From the NCBI GenBank assembly GCA_902565595.1, contig CACFFD010000010.1, positions 1 to 42,936 of the forward strand: a DNA stretch of 42,936 nt, in the 5' to 3' direction. Below the pieces are notes generated by a model that saw only the letters and a list, made by a program, of their open reading frames with translations, ran no database searches and was not told the DNA's origin. Positions 1 through 8,664 of the stretch are shown piece by piece (the first letter of the stretch is position 1; each line of letters begins with the position of its first letter). The translations under genes were made by a program, and so were the position numbers. The DNA is from Actinomycetota bacterium (GTDB lineage Bacteria; Actinomycetota; Acidimicrobiia; Acidimicrobiales; UBA8592).

Positions 1-2
1 GA

Positions 3-1130
3 AACGAAGTCAAAGCGTTCATAGCGGAGCACCTCACTGACAATGTCATAAATTCCACGCATGACGGCACGATACATAACTGGGATTTTCACAAAAAAAT
101 AGCTGAACGGGGATGGCTTGGAGGCGCAGTACCAGCGGACCTAGGTGGAGGTGGAAAAAGCGCTCTTGAAATGGCGGTCATGATCGAAGAGCTCCAACTG
201 GCTGGCGCTCCTATAGACGGTATGGGTGTTGCGATCGTCGTTGCCTCGGTAGTCCTTGAACTCGGCAATGACCACCTGAAGGAAGCTATCGTACCGAAGT
301 TGCTCTCCGGAGAAACACTGGTTTCATTCGGCTACACCGAACCTGACTCCGGATCTGATGTCGCCGCAGCACAAACCCGTGCGGTCAAAGACGGAGATTC
401 GTGGGTTATCAATGGTCAGAAAATGTGGACCACTATGGCCCATATCGCCGATTACGTCCTTCTTTTAACCAGGACCAATACCGAAGTACCAAAACATAAG
501 GGATTGACGTTTTTTATAGTCCCGTTGACTACACCCGGTATTGAAATCCACCCCGTCCACACGATGGGAACGGAGCGTTCAAACGCTACGTTCTATGACT
601 CTGTCCGCATAGGGGACGAATGGCGAATTGGCGAAGTCGATGGTGGCTGGGAAATCATGAAAGCGGCTCTGAAATATGAGCGAGGTATCGCCGGAGGTCA
701 GTTCCCATCCCCGCCCCTAATCGATGCGTTTATCGAATACGCCCGTGAAGCATCCCGACCAGACGGAACAGCACTCATAGAAGACCAGCTCGTTCGCGAG
801 CGTCTGGTTCGGGCCATGATCGATGTTGAGGTATGTCGAGGATTTGCATACAACACAGCCTTCCTTGCCTCCGAAGGGGTCATGTTCGGAGTTGAAGGCT
901 CTATGACCAAACTGTTCGCTAGCGAGTCGTATAAGAAGCATTCAAAGTGGTTTATCGAAATGGCAGGAATTGAAGGCCTCATATCTCTTGGTGAGGAAAC
1001 GGCCCCTGTTGGTGGCGTCCTTGATGAGCATTTCCGTCATGCTCCGGTAACAACGATCTATGGCGGCACAAGCGAAATTAGCCGAAATCTGATTGCTGAG
1101 GGCCTGCTCGGCCTTCCTCGGACCCGATAA
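3..1130 (+). CDS. acyl-CoA dehydrogenase, 5' end cut by window edge
   Basis: FAD-dependent acyl-CoA dehydrogenase, which introduces a trans-2,3 double bond into an acyl-CoA and passes electrons to ETF. The reading frame is open from base 3, so the ATG at 171 is internal: the residues before it (AERGWLGGAVPADLGGGG and flanks) are typical ACAD N-terminal sequence. Seen: the middle-domain motif GYTEPDSGSD, followed by NGQKMWTT, and the C-terminal YGGTSEISRNLIAEGLLGLPR-like end. In many family members the base after Y in YxGT is the catalytic Glu; here it is Gly. The substrate cannot be told from sequence; steroid or branched-chain side-chain breakdown is possible. A second ACAD lies on the opposite strand at 1606-2835. 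Family assignment is certain. Confidence 0.93.
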   Translation, partial: NEVKAFIAEHLTDNVINSTHDGTIHNWDFHKKIAERGWLGGAVPADLGGGGKSALEMAVMIEELQLAGAPIDGMGVAIVVASVVLELGNDHLKEAIVPKLLSGETLVSFGYTEPDSGSDVAAAQTRAVKDGDSWVINGQKMWTTMAHIADYVLLLTRTNTEVPKHKGLTFFIVPLTTPGIEIHPVHTMGTERSNATFYDSVRIGDEWRIGEVDGGWEIMKAALKYERGIAGGQFPSPPLIDAFIEYAREASRPDGTALIEDQLVRERLVRAMIDVEVCRGFAYNTAFLASEGVMFGVEGSMTKLFASESYKKHSKWFIEMAGIEGLISLGEETAPVGGVLDEHFRHAPVTTIYGGTSEISRNLIAEGLLGLPRTR

Positions 1131-1138
1131 GGTCGCAT

Positions 1139-1609
1139 ATGGGCGAGTTCCACGATTCAAACATCGCCGACATGCGATATGTTTTCGGCCTTCCGCTTCT
1201 AGTGGGGGCAATTACTTTTCTCCCATGGGTCGTGTCCCCAGAGGACCCGCTAGATAGCAAAAACTTGCCCGGTTTGATAACGATCTTTATTGCGCCGCTC
1301 ATTGTGTTCTCCTTGACAAGCATGTTCTCGAAACTATCTACGACTGTTTCTGATGGGAAGATCAGTCTCGTCTTTAAATACGGATTTCCGAAGAAAGAAA
1401 TCTTGTTCAGTGAGATCAAGTCAGCTGAGCTGCAGAAAGTGACAAATTGGTGGGGGTCTGGAGTAAAAATAATGCGTCATGGGTCAATGTGGCGGGCGTG
1501 GGGAAACACTGCCATTGCCATACAGAAGCATGATGGGAGAAGGATCGTCATAGGGTCCGATAACCCTGATGAACTTTTGCAAGCTATCCGATCTGGTTTA
1601 GGGAATTAG
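1139..1609 (+). CDS. small membrane protein with PH-like tail, function unknown
   Basis: 156 aa. Two hydrophobic segments near the N-terminus (about residues 12-31 and 45-63) are followed by a soluble, beta-rich stretch of about 90 residues containing TVSDGKISLVFKYGFPKKEI and GRRIVIGSDNPDELLQAI. That order (two TM helices, then a strand-rich domain ending in a helix) resembles bacterial PH-domain membrane proteins, but I recognise no specific family. It starts 8 nt after the acyl-CoA dehydrogenase stop, which suggests co-transcription. An internal ATG (residue 12) is an alternative start. It runs tail-to-tail into the next gene, sharing 4 nt. Confidence 0.7.
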   Translation: MGEFHDSNIADMRYVFGLPLLVGAITFLPWVVSPEDPLDSKNLPGLITIFIAPLIVFSLTSMFSKLSTTVSDGKISLVFKYGFPKKEILFSEIKSAELQKVTNWWGSGVKIMRHGSMWRAWGNTAIAIQKHDGRRIVIGSDNPDELLQAIRSGLGN

Positions 1610-2835
1610 TCCTGAGTTTGGGTTCGAGACTCGGACCACGTTTTTCCTTTCTCAACGTTGACGTCGCGAGGCAGTCCTAAAACATGTTCGGCAACGATGT
1701 TGCGTTGCACTGCCCATGTTCCACCTCCGATGGTTAATGCAGGCGAAAAGATAAAGCCGTAATACCAGATGGGGTCGACGTCGGAGAAGAATCTTGTCGA
1801 GAAATGATTTTGTGTCACTCCGGTTCGCATTTTTCTTGGAACAGTTCCCATTGGTCCGGCTCCTTCAATCATTGTGGCAGGGCCGACTATTTCTTGGGCC
1901 AGCTCAAGGGTGTTCTGTCCATGTTCATCGGCCATAAGTTTCTGTATAGAAGCTTCAGGTCCTGGATGTTTACCAGCTAGCCGGGCGGTAAGCGTTCGGA
2001 GCCGATTCAACCGAAGTACTTCTGCTTCACAATACAATCCGGCGAGCTTTTGCCGCATAACAGGGTCCTGTGATCCGCCGTTCTCACGCACCAGATCAAG
2101 AAGGAGCTTCGCTGAGGGTCCCGCTCCCCAGAGAGAGCCAGCAGAAGAAAGAGACACGCGTTCATTAGCAAGAGTGACCTTTGCCAGCCGCCAGCCATCA
2201 CCCTCTTCGCCGACACGGAGATCGGCGGAAAGTCGTACATCGTCAAAAAAGACTTGATTGAAGCTATGAGCTGTCGTCATATCAATGATCGGCGTCATGG
2301 TTATACCGGGAAGGTCCATTGGGCATATGAAGTAAGAAATGCCCTTATGTTTCGGGACGTGAGGGTCAGTTCTCGCGATGAGTATCCCATACCGTGAATG
2401 ATGAGCTCCGCTTGACCAGATTTTTGAACCATTCACTATGTATTCATCGCCGTCTCTTACCGCACGAGTCGACAAATTCGCGAGATCCGATCCTGAATCA
2501 GGTTCGCTAAAGAGTTGACACCAGATATCTTCAGCTGCGAGCAGCCCTGGTAGATACTTTTGTTTCTGCTCTTCTGTACCGGCTTCTAAAATGGTGGGGC
2601 CGGCCCAGCCTATCCCTATCGGATTGGGGGGAAGACCAATCTTCGCTTTTCGTAACTCATCGGAAATGATGATCTGCAGCATTGGTTCAGCTTCTAAACC
2701 ATACGGACGGGGCCAATGGGGAACAACATATCCGGCATCAACGAGATCTTGAGCTGAAGGATTCGGATTATTTTCAATCCATGAGCGAACCGCAAGACGA
2801 CGAGGGTCATCATCGGGTGGAAAATCAAAATCCAT
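1606..2835 (-). CDS. acyl-CoA dehydrogenase family protein
   Basis: About 409 aa ACAD: N-terminal helical domain, then the middle beta domain with FSEPDSGSD and NGSKIWSSGAHH, and a C-terminal helical domain ending in GGGTWAVQRNIVAEHVLGLPR. The start is placed at the ATG at 2835 because a GGAG lies 5 nt upstream; the frame extends to 2892, but those residues (rich in R and T) do not look like ACAD sequence. Gly sits where medium-chain enzymes have the catalytic Glu (YEGT), as in the ACAD at the window start. Such subunits occur among actinobacterial FadE enzymes, including steroid-degrading heteromers, so pairing with another ACAD is possible but inferred. Confidence 0.9.
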   Translation of the reverse strand: MDFDFPPDDDPRRLAVRSWIENNPNPSAQDLVDAGYVVPHWPRPYGLEAEPMLQIIISDELRKAKIGLPPNPIGIGWAGPTILEAGTEEQKQKYLPGLLAAEDIWCQLFSEPDSGSDLANLSTRAVRDGDEYIVNGSKIWSSGAHHSRYGILIARTDPHVPKHKGISYFICPMDLPGITMTPIIDMTTAHSFNQVFFDDVRLSADLRVGEEGDGWRLAKVTLANERVSLSSAGSLWGAGPSAKLLLDLVRENGGSQDPVMRQKLAGLYCEAEVLRLNRLRTLTARLAGKHPGPEASIQKLMADEHGQNTLELAQEIVGPATMIEGAGPMGTVPRKMRTGVTQNHFSTRFFSDVDPIWYYGFIFSPALTIGGGTWAVQRNIVAEHVLGLPRDVNVEKGKTWSESRTQTQD

Positions 2836-2971
2836 CATCACTCCATAGCAGATAAACAAATTGGTTGTGGTGCGAAGCCTAGCGGGTTTCATGAAGGCTA
2901 GGAACCCATCTGATGGGAAGAAATAGCGGGAATAGGATTTGCCCTGTTAGTTTGGAACGAGGAGAACATTT

Positions 2972-3742
2972 ATGAATCCCGTCCAATATCAGGTCAAAGA
3001 TGGTGTCGCTACAATCACCCTCGCCGATGAAGAAAACAAGAATGCCCTTGGCCAATCTCTCACTGCCGGTTTATTTGAATCGTTGACTTCAGCGAATGAA
3101 GATCCCGACGTTAGGGTGATCACGCTTACTCATTCAGGAACGGTTTTCTGTGCTGGAGCGAACCTGAAAGAACGATCATCTGGGACAGGGGCACCAGATA
3201 TGGGGTCGATCGGTTTCGATAAGGCCCTTTCACTGATCCAAACTGGACCGAAACCCGTGGTCGCCCGAATAACTGGGGCGGCGATGGGAGGCGGAGTTGG
3301 TCTCGCTGCCGCAGCCGACATCTCAATCGCAACTGAAAATGCAAAGTTTGGATTTACTGAAGTGAGACTTGGAGTAGCTCCTGCAGTTATTTCAGTGGTA
3401 TGTCTTCCAAAAATGCGACGAGGGGAAGCAATGGAAGCTTTTCTGCGCGGGAACCGCTTCACAGGGAAGGAAGCAGCGGAACTGGGAATTATTTCCCGGG
3501 CAGTACCTGAAGAAGACATAGATGCCGCTGTTCAGGAAGTCATCAACGATCTTCTTTGTGGTGGCCCTATGGCTCTTGCCGCAGCAAAACGACTAATTAA
3601 CGAAATACCCCTTCTGACCCAAGAAGATGCTTTTCCATGGGCCGCAGATTTCTCAGCGGAGCTCTTTGCGTCTGATGAAGCTGCCGAGGGTATGGAGGCT
3701 TTTCTGCAGAGAAGAAATGCCAGTTGGGTGCCGGAAGACTAA
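2972..3742 (+). CDS. enoyl-CoA hydratase/isomerase (crotonase) family
   Basis: 256 aa crotonase-fold protein, acting on an acyl-CoA thioester. Seen: the oxyanion-hole segment FCAGANLKE, the second oxyanion strand MGGGVGLAAAADI, and the GFTEVRLGVAPAVIS loop. The Glu matching crotonase Glu164 is present (TEVRLG), while the position matching Glu144 is Gly (GGVGL). The combination GGGVGL with EVRLGVAPAVIS resembles methylglutaconyl-CoA hydratase-type crotonases of leucine breakdown, but substrate assignment is tentative. The start ATG follows an AGGAG ribosome site. It lies divergent from the acyl-CoA dehydrogenase at 1606-2835, so the two may serve the same catabolic route. Confidence 0.9.
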   Translation: MNPVQYQVKDGVATITLADEENKNALGQSLTAGLFESLTSANEDPDVRVITLTHSGTVFCAGANLKERSSGTGAPDMGSIGFDKALSLIQTGPKPVVARITGAAMGGGVGLAAAADISIATENAKFGFTEVRLGVAPAVISVVCLPKMRRGEAMEAFLRGNRFTGKEAAELGIISRAVPEEDIDAAVQEVINDLLCGGPMALAAAKRLINEIPLLTQEDAFPWAADFSAELFASDEAAEGMEAFLQRRNASWVPED

Positions 3743-3846
3743 ATTCAAACAGGTCTTGTATTTGCTTGCCGGTATCTCATGTGAAATTCTAGTGACTGCG
3801 AAATGAGGCTCTAGGAGATACCTAAAATATCGGAGGAAAGAACATT

Positions 3847-5577
3847 ATGGAAGATCGTTGGATAACTGATTGGGAACCAAGCAAACGTTTCCCCCTGTAT
3901 ACAAGAGCGAACTCGGGAGAGATCCTTCCAAATCCTATTAGCCCTCTCGGCTGGGATCTTGTTTGGGAAACAGGAGTCTCGAGAGGCTGGGCCGATGGTT
4001 GTCACCGTTGGGGGACTTTCACTCCAGATGAAACCGACCCAGATCGACCTGATTATGTTTCCTGTTTCGGCGGGTATGTGTATCTCAATGCTGGTCTAAT
4101 TCGCCTGCAGGGCGTTCGGTCCCCTGGCATGTCTGCTGAAGCAATGGATGCAGCTTTTCTAGGGAATCATCCTGATGCGCCCCCGTATGTTCCTCAAGAA
4201 GGTGACGAACGGCCGGATTTAACTGCGAAGATCGAGGAAACATCTGCTTGGGTTATGTCTTTAGAGGAACTCCCTGAGGAATTGACAGAAGATCGAGAAA
4301 AAATCCTGTCGATTCGTTCCGAAAGGCCAGACTTGGACTCTATTTCGGACCTTGAATTAGTGGAGCGTGCCCGTTCCATGATCCCAGTGATTCGGGAATT
4401 TTTTGAACCCTATTATGTGTATGGAACGGCATCTGCTACGGGGCCTACAATTCTGGGCGAATTGTGCGGAGAAATCGATCCTGCTCTTCCTGGAAGGCTG
4501 ATCTCCGGTCTTGGGGGTGTTGATTCTGCTCCCCCGTCTTATGGGATGTGGGAACTATCACGTAAGGTAAATGATTCTTCTGATCTGACTGGGGCATTCG
4601 ATGAAGGAATAGCGGGACTCCAAGAGCGCTTAGCTGGTTCTGCTGACGGTGAAGCATTCCTCAATGACCTTTCAGAATTCGTAAGCGAACACGGGGCCCG
4701 TGGACCATACGAATGGGACGCTGCGTCAGAAACATGGGAAGTTAAACCAGAGAGTGTTCTTGCAGCAATTGACGCTATGCGTCATGCCGATGAGACACTG
4801 TCTCCAGCGAACCGGCATGGCGAAGCGGTAGCTGACAGAGAAGCTGCAGAGGCGGAAGTCCGGGCGATCTTTGATGGGAATGAAGAAGCAATGGGAGCGC
4901 TTGAGTTGGGTTTACGTACAGCTCGGGTTTTGGTTCCTGGTAGGGAGAGAACGAAACTTACTGCGATGATGACAATTCATGAAATTAGGCTGCCAATATA
5001 TGAGCTTGGCCGTCGAATGACTGAACGAGGCGCCTTAGATACTCCTCGCGATATTTGGCTGCTTCGCAACGCAGAGCTTGAAGGCTTCATTGAGAACCCT
5101 GAAAGCATGTCTGAAACAATTCGGGAACGAGGAAAAGAATTTAGAGCATTATCAGACTTGCAGGACCCCTTTATTATTAACGGTGATGTCCCTCCATTAA
5201 GTCAGTGGTCTCAACGAGGAAGCACAGTTGAACCAGCTGAAGCGGGTGAGGAGCTCGTCGGAGTCCCCGGAAGTCCTGGAGTGGTAACGGGGAGAGCTCG
5301 CGTTGTCACTGACCCAGGCGACCCGCGCGGACTCGAACCGGGAGAAATTCTTGTTGCCCCAATAACTGATCCGTCTTGGACGCCACTATTTATCCCAGCT
5401 GCGGGAGTTGTGGTCGAAGTAGGCGCCCCGTTAAGTCATTCAGTAATTGTGAGTCGGGAATTCGGCATACCCTGTGTGACTGGGATCCTTGATGCTGTGT
5501 CAAAAATCACCGATGGTGCGATCATCAGCATTAATGGCAGTACCGGAACCGTAACGATCGCTGAGTTACCTGAATAA
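3847..5577 (+). CDS. PEP-utilising swivel (mobile) domain protein without ATP-grasp domain
   Basis: 576 aa. The last ~110 residues form a phosphohistidine swivel domain of the PEP synthase/PPDK/rifampicin phosphotransferase type: GSPGVVTGRARVV, then APLSHSVIVSREFGIPCV, in which His531 is the expected phosphorylated residue. The preceding ~460 residues are mostly acidic and helical, like the linker region seen before the swivel domain in rifampicin phosphotransferase-like proteins. I see no N-terminal ATP-grasp domain and no PEP-binding TIM barrel, so it cannot catalyse a dikinase reaction alone. It has a strong GGAGG ribosome site before the ATG. It may pair with a separate nucleotide-binding subunit, which is not in this window. 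Substrate unknown. Confidence 0.82.
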   Translation: MEDRWITDWEPSKRFPLYTRANSGEILPNPISPLGWDLVWETGVSRGWADGCHRWGTFTPDETDPDRPDYVSCFGGYVYLNAGLIRLQGVRSPGMSAEAMDAAFLGNHPDAPPYVPQEGDERPDLTAKIEETSAWVMSLEELPEELTEDREKILSIRSERPDLDSISDLELVERARSMIPVIREFFEPYYVYGTASATGPTILGELCGEIDPALPGRLISGLGGVDSAPPSYGMWELSRKVNDSSDLTGAFDEGIAGLQERLAGSADGEAFLNDLSEFVSEHGARGPYEWDAASETWEVKPESVLAAIDAMRHADETLSPANRHGEAVADREAAEAEVRAIFDGNEEAMGALELGLRTARVLVPGRERTKLTAMMTIHEIRLPIYELGRRMTERGALDTPRDIWLLRNAELEGFIENPESMSETIRERGKEFRALSDLQDPFIINGDVPPLSQWSQRGSTVEPAEAGEELVGVPGSPGVVTGRARVVTDPGDPRGLEPGEILVAPITDPSWTPLFIPAAGVVVEVGAPLSHSVIVSREFGIPCVTGILDAVSKITDGAIISINGSTGTVTIAELPE

Positions 5578-5583
5578 GTCTTC

Positions 5584-5895
5584 TTAGATATTGATGCCTT
5601 TGGCAGCTACCGGTGAAGCGACATTGATAGTTGGAGGTGCTGTAAGGAGAGCTCCTAATGCAGCCATCGCAGCTTTCATACCATCGCCTTGCCCATGCAC
5701 TCCAAGCGCGTCGTCATCTTCGTAAAGTTCAAAGAACCAATAGACGCCTTCTTCAGCAGAGTCCTTATGGGCTGAATAAATCTCCAATCCCGCTTCTTCC
5801 GCCGCTGCCTTACATGTATTCTCCAACGCTGCTTCAACTTCATCTGCTTGTTCAGGGTTAGTTTGTAATTTTGCTATTAACGATACTTTTGTCAT
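5584..5895 (-). CDS. antibiotic biosynthesis monooxygenase (ABM) domain protein
   Basis: 103 aa single-domain protein of the dimeric alpha/beta-barrel ABM/YgiN type. Typical features are the opening TKVSLIAKLQTNPEQADEVEAAL, a central YSAHKDSAEEGVYWFFELYED strand-turn-strand, and a helix after it. Relatives are cofactor-independent quinol monooxygenases or simply small-molecule-binding proteins; the sequence does not decide between them. It is convergent with the swivel-domain gene (6 nt apart) and divergent from the VOC gene. Confidence 0.8.
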   Translation of the reverse strand: MTKVSLIAKLQTNPEQADEVEAALENTCKAAAEEAGLEIYSAHKDSAEEGVYWFFELYEDDDALGVHGQGDGMKAAMAALGALLTAPPTINVASPVAAKGINI

Positions 5896-6000
5896 AAATG
5901 CATCGTAGGCACAGCTTTGTCGAATTTACGAGTTGAGGAAGGTCATGATTCATTCAGAAAACCGCTTCGGACTCCTTCACAAGTATCCTATGATGCCTGT

Positions 6001-6513
6001 ATGCGGAAAAATCTGGGGCCTCTGGGACAAATAGGGTACGTCGTTTCTGACCTGGAGGAAGCCGCTATGGAATGGGTTGAGAAAACCGGTATTGGTCCTT
6101 GGTATGTTGCTGAACATGTGCCTCTAGATTATTTTCGACACCGAGGTGCACAAAGCGATGTAGAGATCGGTATAGCTACTGCCTTCACCGGTTCATTGGA
6201 AATTGAATTAATTGTCCAGCACAATGATTCCCCTTCTGACTATAACGACGCTTTGAGTCGTGCTGAATCAGGTGTCCACCATGTCTGCTTTTTCCCTCAG
6301 GATTATGATCGTGCGTTGGCTTCACTGCTGGCAGAGGATTTAGAGATTCTTCAGGAGGGCGCAATTCACGGAATTCGGTTTATCTATCTGGTCGACCCAG
6401 CGAATGGAGTTATTGAGATGGCTGATCTTCCCGACGATGCTCGTAGAAGACGAGATCTTCGTATGGCCGAAGCAGCCGAATGGGATGGAAGCGACCCCAT
6501 CAGAGGCCGATAA
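6001..6513 (+). CDS. VOC family (glyoxalase/bleomycin-resistance fold) protein
   Basis: About 170 aa. The recognisable VOC start is GPLGQIGYVVSDLEEAAMEWVEKTGIGPWYV, with a second half GVHHVCFFPQDYDRALASLL ending in YLVDPANGVIEMADLP. His in GVHHV and Glu in VIEM are plausible metal ligands, as in glyoxalase I and methylmalonyl-CoA epimerase relatives. The reading frame extends upstream to a TTG at 5917, but the ATG at 6001 sits just before the conserved domain; neither start has a strong ribosome site. It is convergent with the TIGR03086 protein. Substrate unknown. Confidence 0.8.
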   Translation: MRKNLGPLGQIGYVVSDLEEAAMEWVEKTGIGPWYVAEHVPLDYFRHRGAQSDVEIGIATAFTGSLEIELIVQHNDSPSDYNDALSRAESGVHHVCFFPQDYDRALASLLAEDLEILQEGAIHGIRFIYLVDPANGVIEMADLPDDARRRRDLRMAEAAEWDGSDPIRGR

Positions 6514-6520
6514 CACGAAG

Positions 6521-7087
6521 TTAAGATTCTCGAGTCCGACCAAGCAAAGCCAGTAATCTGGCGCTAGCTGAGTCATCAATGGGTTCAACTGGTGCAGCAA
6601 AGTGTTCAGAATTGGTGAGGAAGTCAAAAAGGGGGAGCCAAAAGTCCAGTAGCCATTCAGCAGTTTCCTCTTCTATGTCATATGAAATCGATAGGGCCTG
6701 AGATAAATCCCAACCGTGGACCACATTGTCAGTGATTCTGGCACCGAGGAGGCGTTCTAGTGTCAAGGTCATTGTTGGGTGAGAGATAGGGGTATCTAAA
6801 GGTGTCTCTTGAACGAGCCCTATCGCTTTTAGCGCTGTGCCCCTCCAAGCCGAAATTGGATCAGGGCCGAGAACATTTGCGCTCAAGTCCGGATCTACGA
6901 ATTCGTTATGCTCTAGCAGGTTGACGAGCTGAACTTCCCCTGAGACGACATGTACGACAAGGGTTTGGGCTGTCCATTCAGTGCAAGGAGTTGGAAGATC
7001 CCAAGCATCTAGTGGAACTTGGGAAAGAACCTCGCCAAATGACGCTAACGCCCGTGTATATAAGTCAGGGATATTGTCGTTGGTCAT
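6521..7087 (-). CDS. TIGR03086 / mycothiol-dependent maleylpyruvate isomerase-like (DinB fold) protein
   Basis: About 188 aa four-helix DinB-like protein. Seen: [21 protein letters not shown] in the first half, matching the PCxxW...LVxHV metal-site pattern, and [11 protein letters not shown] in the second half, giving the third His. Family members are metal-dependent proteins of Actinobacteria, some using mycothiol. The ATG at 7087 overlaps the guaA stop codon (ATGA), implying translational coupling; a GTG two codons upstream is the alternative start. No specific reaction can be assigned. Confidence 0.85.
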   Translation of the reverse strand: MTNDNIPDLYTRALASFGEVLSQVPLDAWDLPTPCTEWTAQTLVVHVVSGEVQLVNLLEHNEFVDPDLSANVLGPDPISAWRGTALKAIGLVQETPLDTPISHPTMTLTLERLLGARITDNVVHGWDLSQALSISYDIEEETAEWLLDFWLPLFDFLTNSEHFAAPVEPIDDSASARLLALLGRTRES

Positions 7088-8610
7088 TCCCACTCAATTG
7101 TTCCCGGTGGTTTAGATGTGATGTCGTAGGCAACTCGGTTTATCCCATTCACCTCATTGATGATTCGACTACTCATCGCCTCTAGGACATCGAAAGGGAT
7201 ACGGGCCCAATCAGCAGTCATTGCATCTTCACTTGTTACCGCACGAATAATACATGGATATCCATATGTTCGTTCATCACCCATAACCCCAACAGACCGT
7301 ATGTCTGGCAACACGGCAAATGCCTGCCAGATTTCTCGCTCCAATCCGGCTTTCTGCAATTCATCTCGGACGATGAAATCAGCTTCTTGCAGAATCAATA
7401 CTTTCTCTGGAGTGACTTCACCGATTATCCGTACTCCTAATCCTGGACCAGGGAAGGGTTGGCGCCAGACGATTTCCTCAGGTAAGCCTAGTTCCGTTCC
7501 CACGGATCTGACCTCGTCTTTAAAGAGGGTCCGTAAAGGTTCTACTAATTCAAAGTCCATATCTTCAGGGAGTCCTCCAACATTATGATGGCTTTTAATC
7601 GTCGCAGCGTGTTTGTCACCAGATTCAATAACGTCGGGGTACAGGGTTCCTTGTACTAGGAATCGTGCGTCCTCTATCCCTCCTGATGTGCGCTCAAAAA
7701 TTCGGATGAAGAGTTCACCAATAGCTTTTCTCTTCGCCTCTGGCTCTGTAACGCCTTCCAACGTGGTAAAGAATTCTTCCGCTGCCTTAACATGAATAAG
7801 TTCAATTCCTTGAGTCTTTTGAAAGGTTTCCACGACCTGTTCCCCTTCATTTTTTCTCATCAGTCCGGTATCAACAAAGACACAGGTAAGTTGATGTCCT
7901 ATGGCCTTATGGACTAGTGCCGCAGCCACTGCAGAATCCACTCCTCCGGATAAGCCACATATGGCTCTCCCTTTGCCGACTTGAGACCTGATCGCTGCGA
8001 CTTGTTCTTCAATGACATTGGTCATTGTCCATGCCCGATCTATGCCGGCAAGATCCAACCATCTTTCAATGGTTTGTTGACCGTACGGGGTATGTGACAC
8101 TTCAGGGTGGTATTGGACAGCGAAGATACGATCGTTTTCAAAGGCCGCAGCTGGGGCATTTTTTGTTGCAGCCGTAACGGTAAAGCCTTCCGGTGCTTCT
8201 GTTATGCAATCAAAATGGCTCATCCAGACATCCTGTTCTGCAGGTTGGCCGTCAAAGAGGTTCCCTCCAGTGACCTGTAGAGATGTCCTTCCATATTCTC
8301 CTGCTTCGAATTGGCTGACGGTACCACCAAGTTGCCTCGCTATAAGCTGGGCGCCGTAACATATTCCAAGTATCGGAATATCGAGTTCATAGATATCGGG
8401 ATCGATTGTAGGGGCTCCTTCGATCCGAACAGATTTGGGCCCGCCGCTTAGGATCACACCCGCAGGGCGCAAGGAAGCAACTTCCTCTGCCGTTAGGTCG
8501 TGGGAGACGATTTCACTAAAGACGTTTGCTTCTCTGACACGCCTCGCGATCAACTGGGCATACTGCGCCCCGAAATCTACAACAAGAACAGTGGGATTAG
8601 TTTCGGTCAC
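7084..8610 (-). CDS. guaA: GMP synthase (glutamine-hydrolysing)
   Basis: 508 aa, full length for GuaA. It converts XMP to GMP using ATP and glutamine, the last step of guanylate synthesis in the cytoplasm. Seen: class I glutamine amidotransferase domain with nucleophile Cys84 (GICYGAQ) and His168/Glu170 (YHPE), the ATP pyrophosphatase P-loop SGGVDS at residues 221-226, and the C-terminal dimerisation domain ending KPPGTIEWE. The start is GTG at 8610 with an AAAGGTG ribosome site. It lies 54 nt downstream of guaB3 and overlaps the next gene by 4 nt. Confidence 0.98.
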   Translation of the reverse strand: MTETNPTVLVVDFGAQYAQLIARRVREANVFSEIVSHDLTAEEVASLRPAGVILSGGPKSVRIEGAPTIDPDIYELDIPILGICYGAQLIARQLGGTVSQFEAGEYGRTSLQVTGGNLFDGQPAEQDVWMSHFDCITEAPEGFTVTAATKNAPAAAFENDRIFAVQYHPEVSHTPYGQQTIERWLDLAGIDRAWTMTNVIEEQVAAIRSQVGKGRAICGLSGGVDSAVAAALVHKAIGHQLTCVFVDTGLMRKNEGEQVVETFQKTQGIELIHVKAAEEFFTTLEGVTEPEAKRKAIGELFIRIFERTSGGIEDARFLVQGTLYPDVIESGDKHAATIKSHHNVGGLPEDMDFELVEPLRTLFKDEVRSVGTELGLPEEIVWRQPFPGPGLGVRIIGEVTPEKVLILQEADFIVRDELQKAGLEREIWQAFAVLPDIRSVGVMGDERTYGYPCIIRAVTSEDAMTADWARIPFDVLEAMSSRIINEVNGINRVAYDITSKPPGTIEWE

Positions 8611-8664
8611 AGAACACCTTTAGGTACTAGGGAACTGATTCTAAATCAGAAACGTCGAAAACGC

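Noticed and set aside
1615-1640. tRNA T-arm-like string GGTTCGAGACTC
   Set aside because: It lies inside the acyl-CoA dehydrogenase coding end, with no matching D or anticodon arm nearby.
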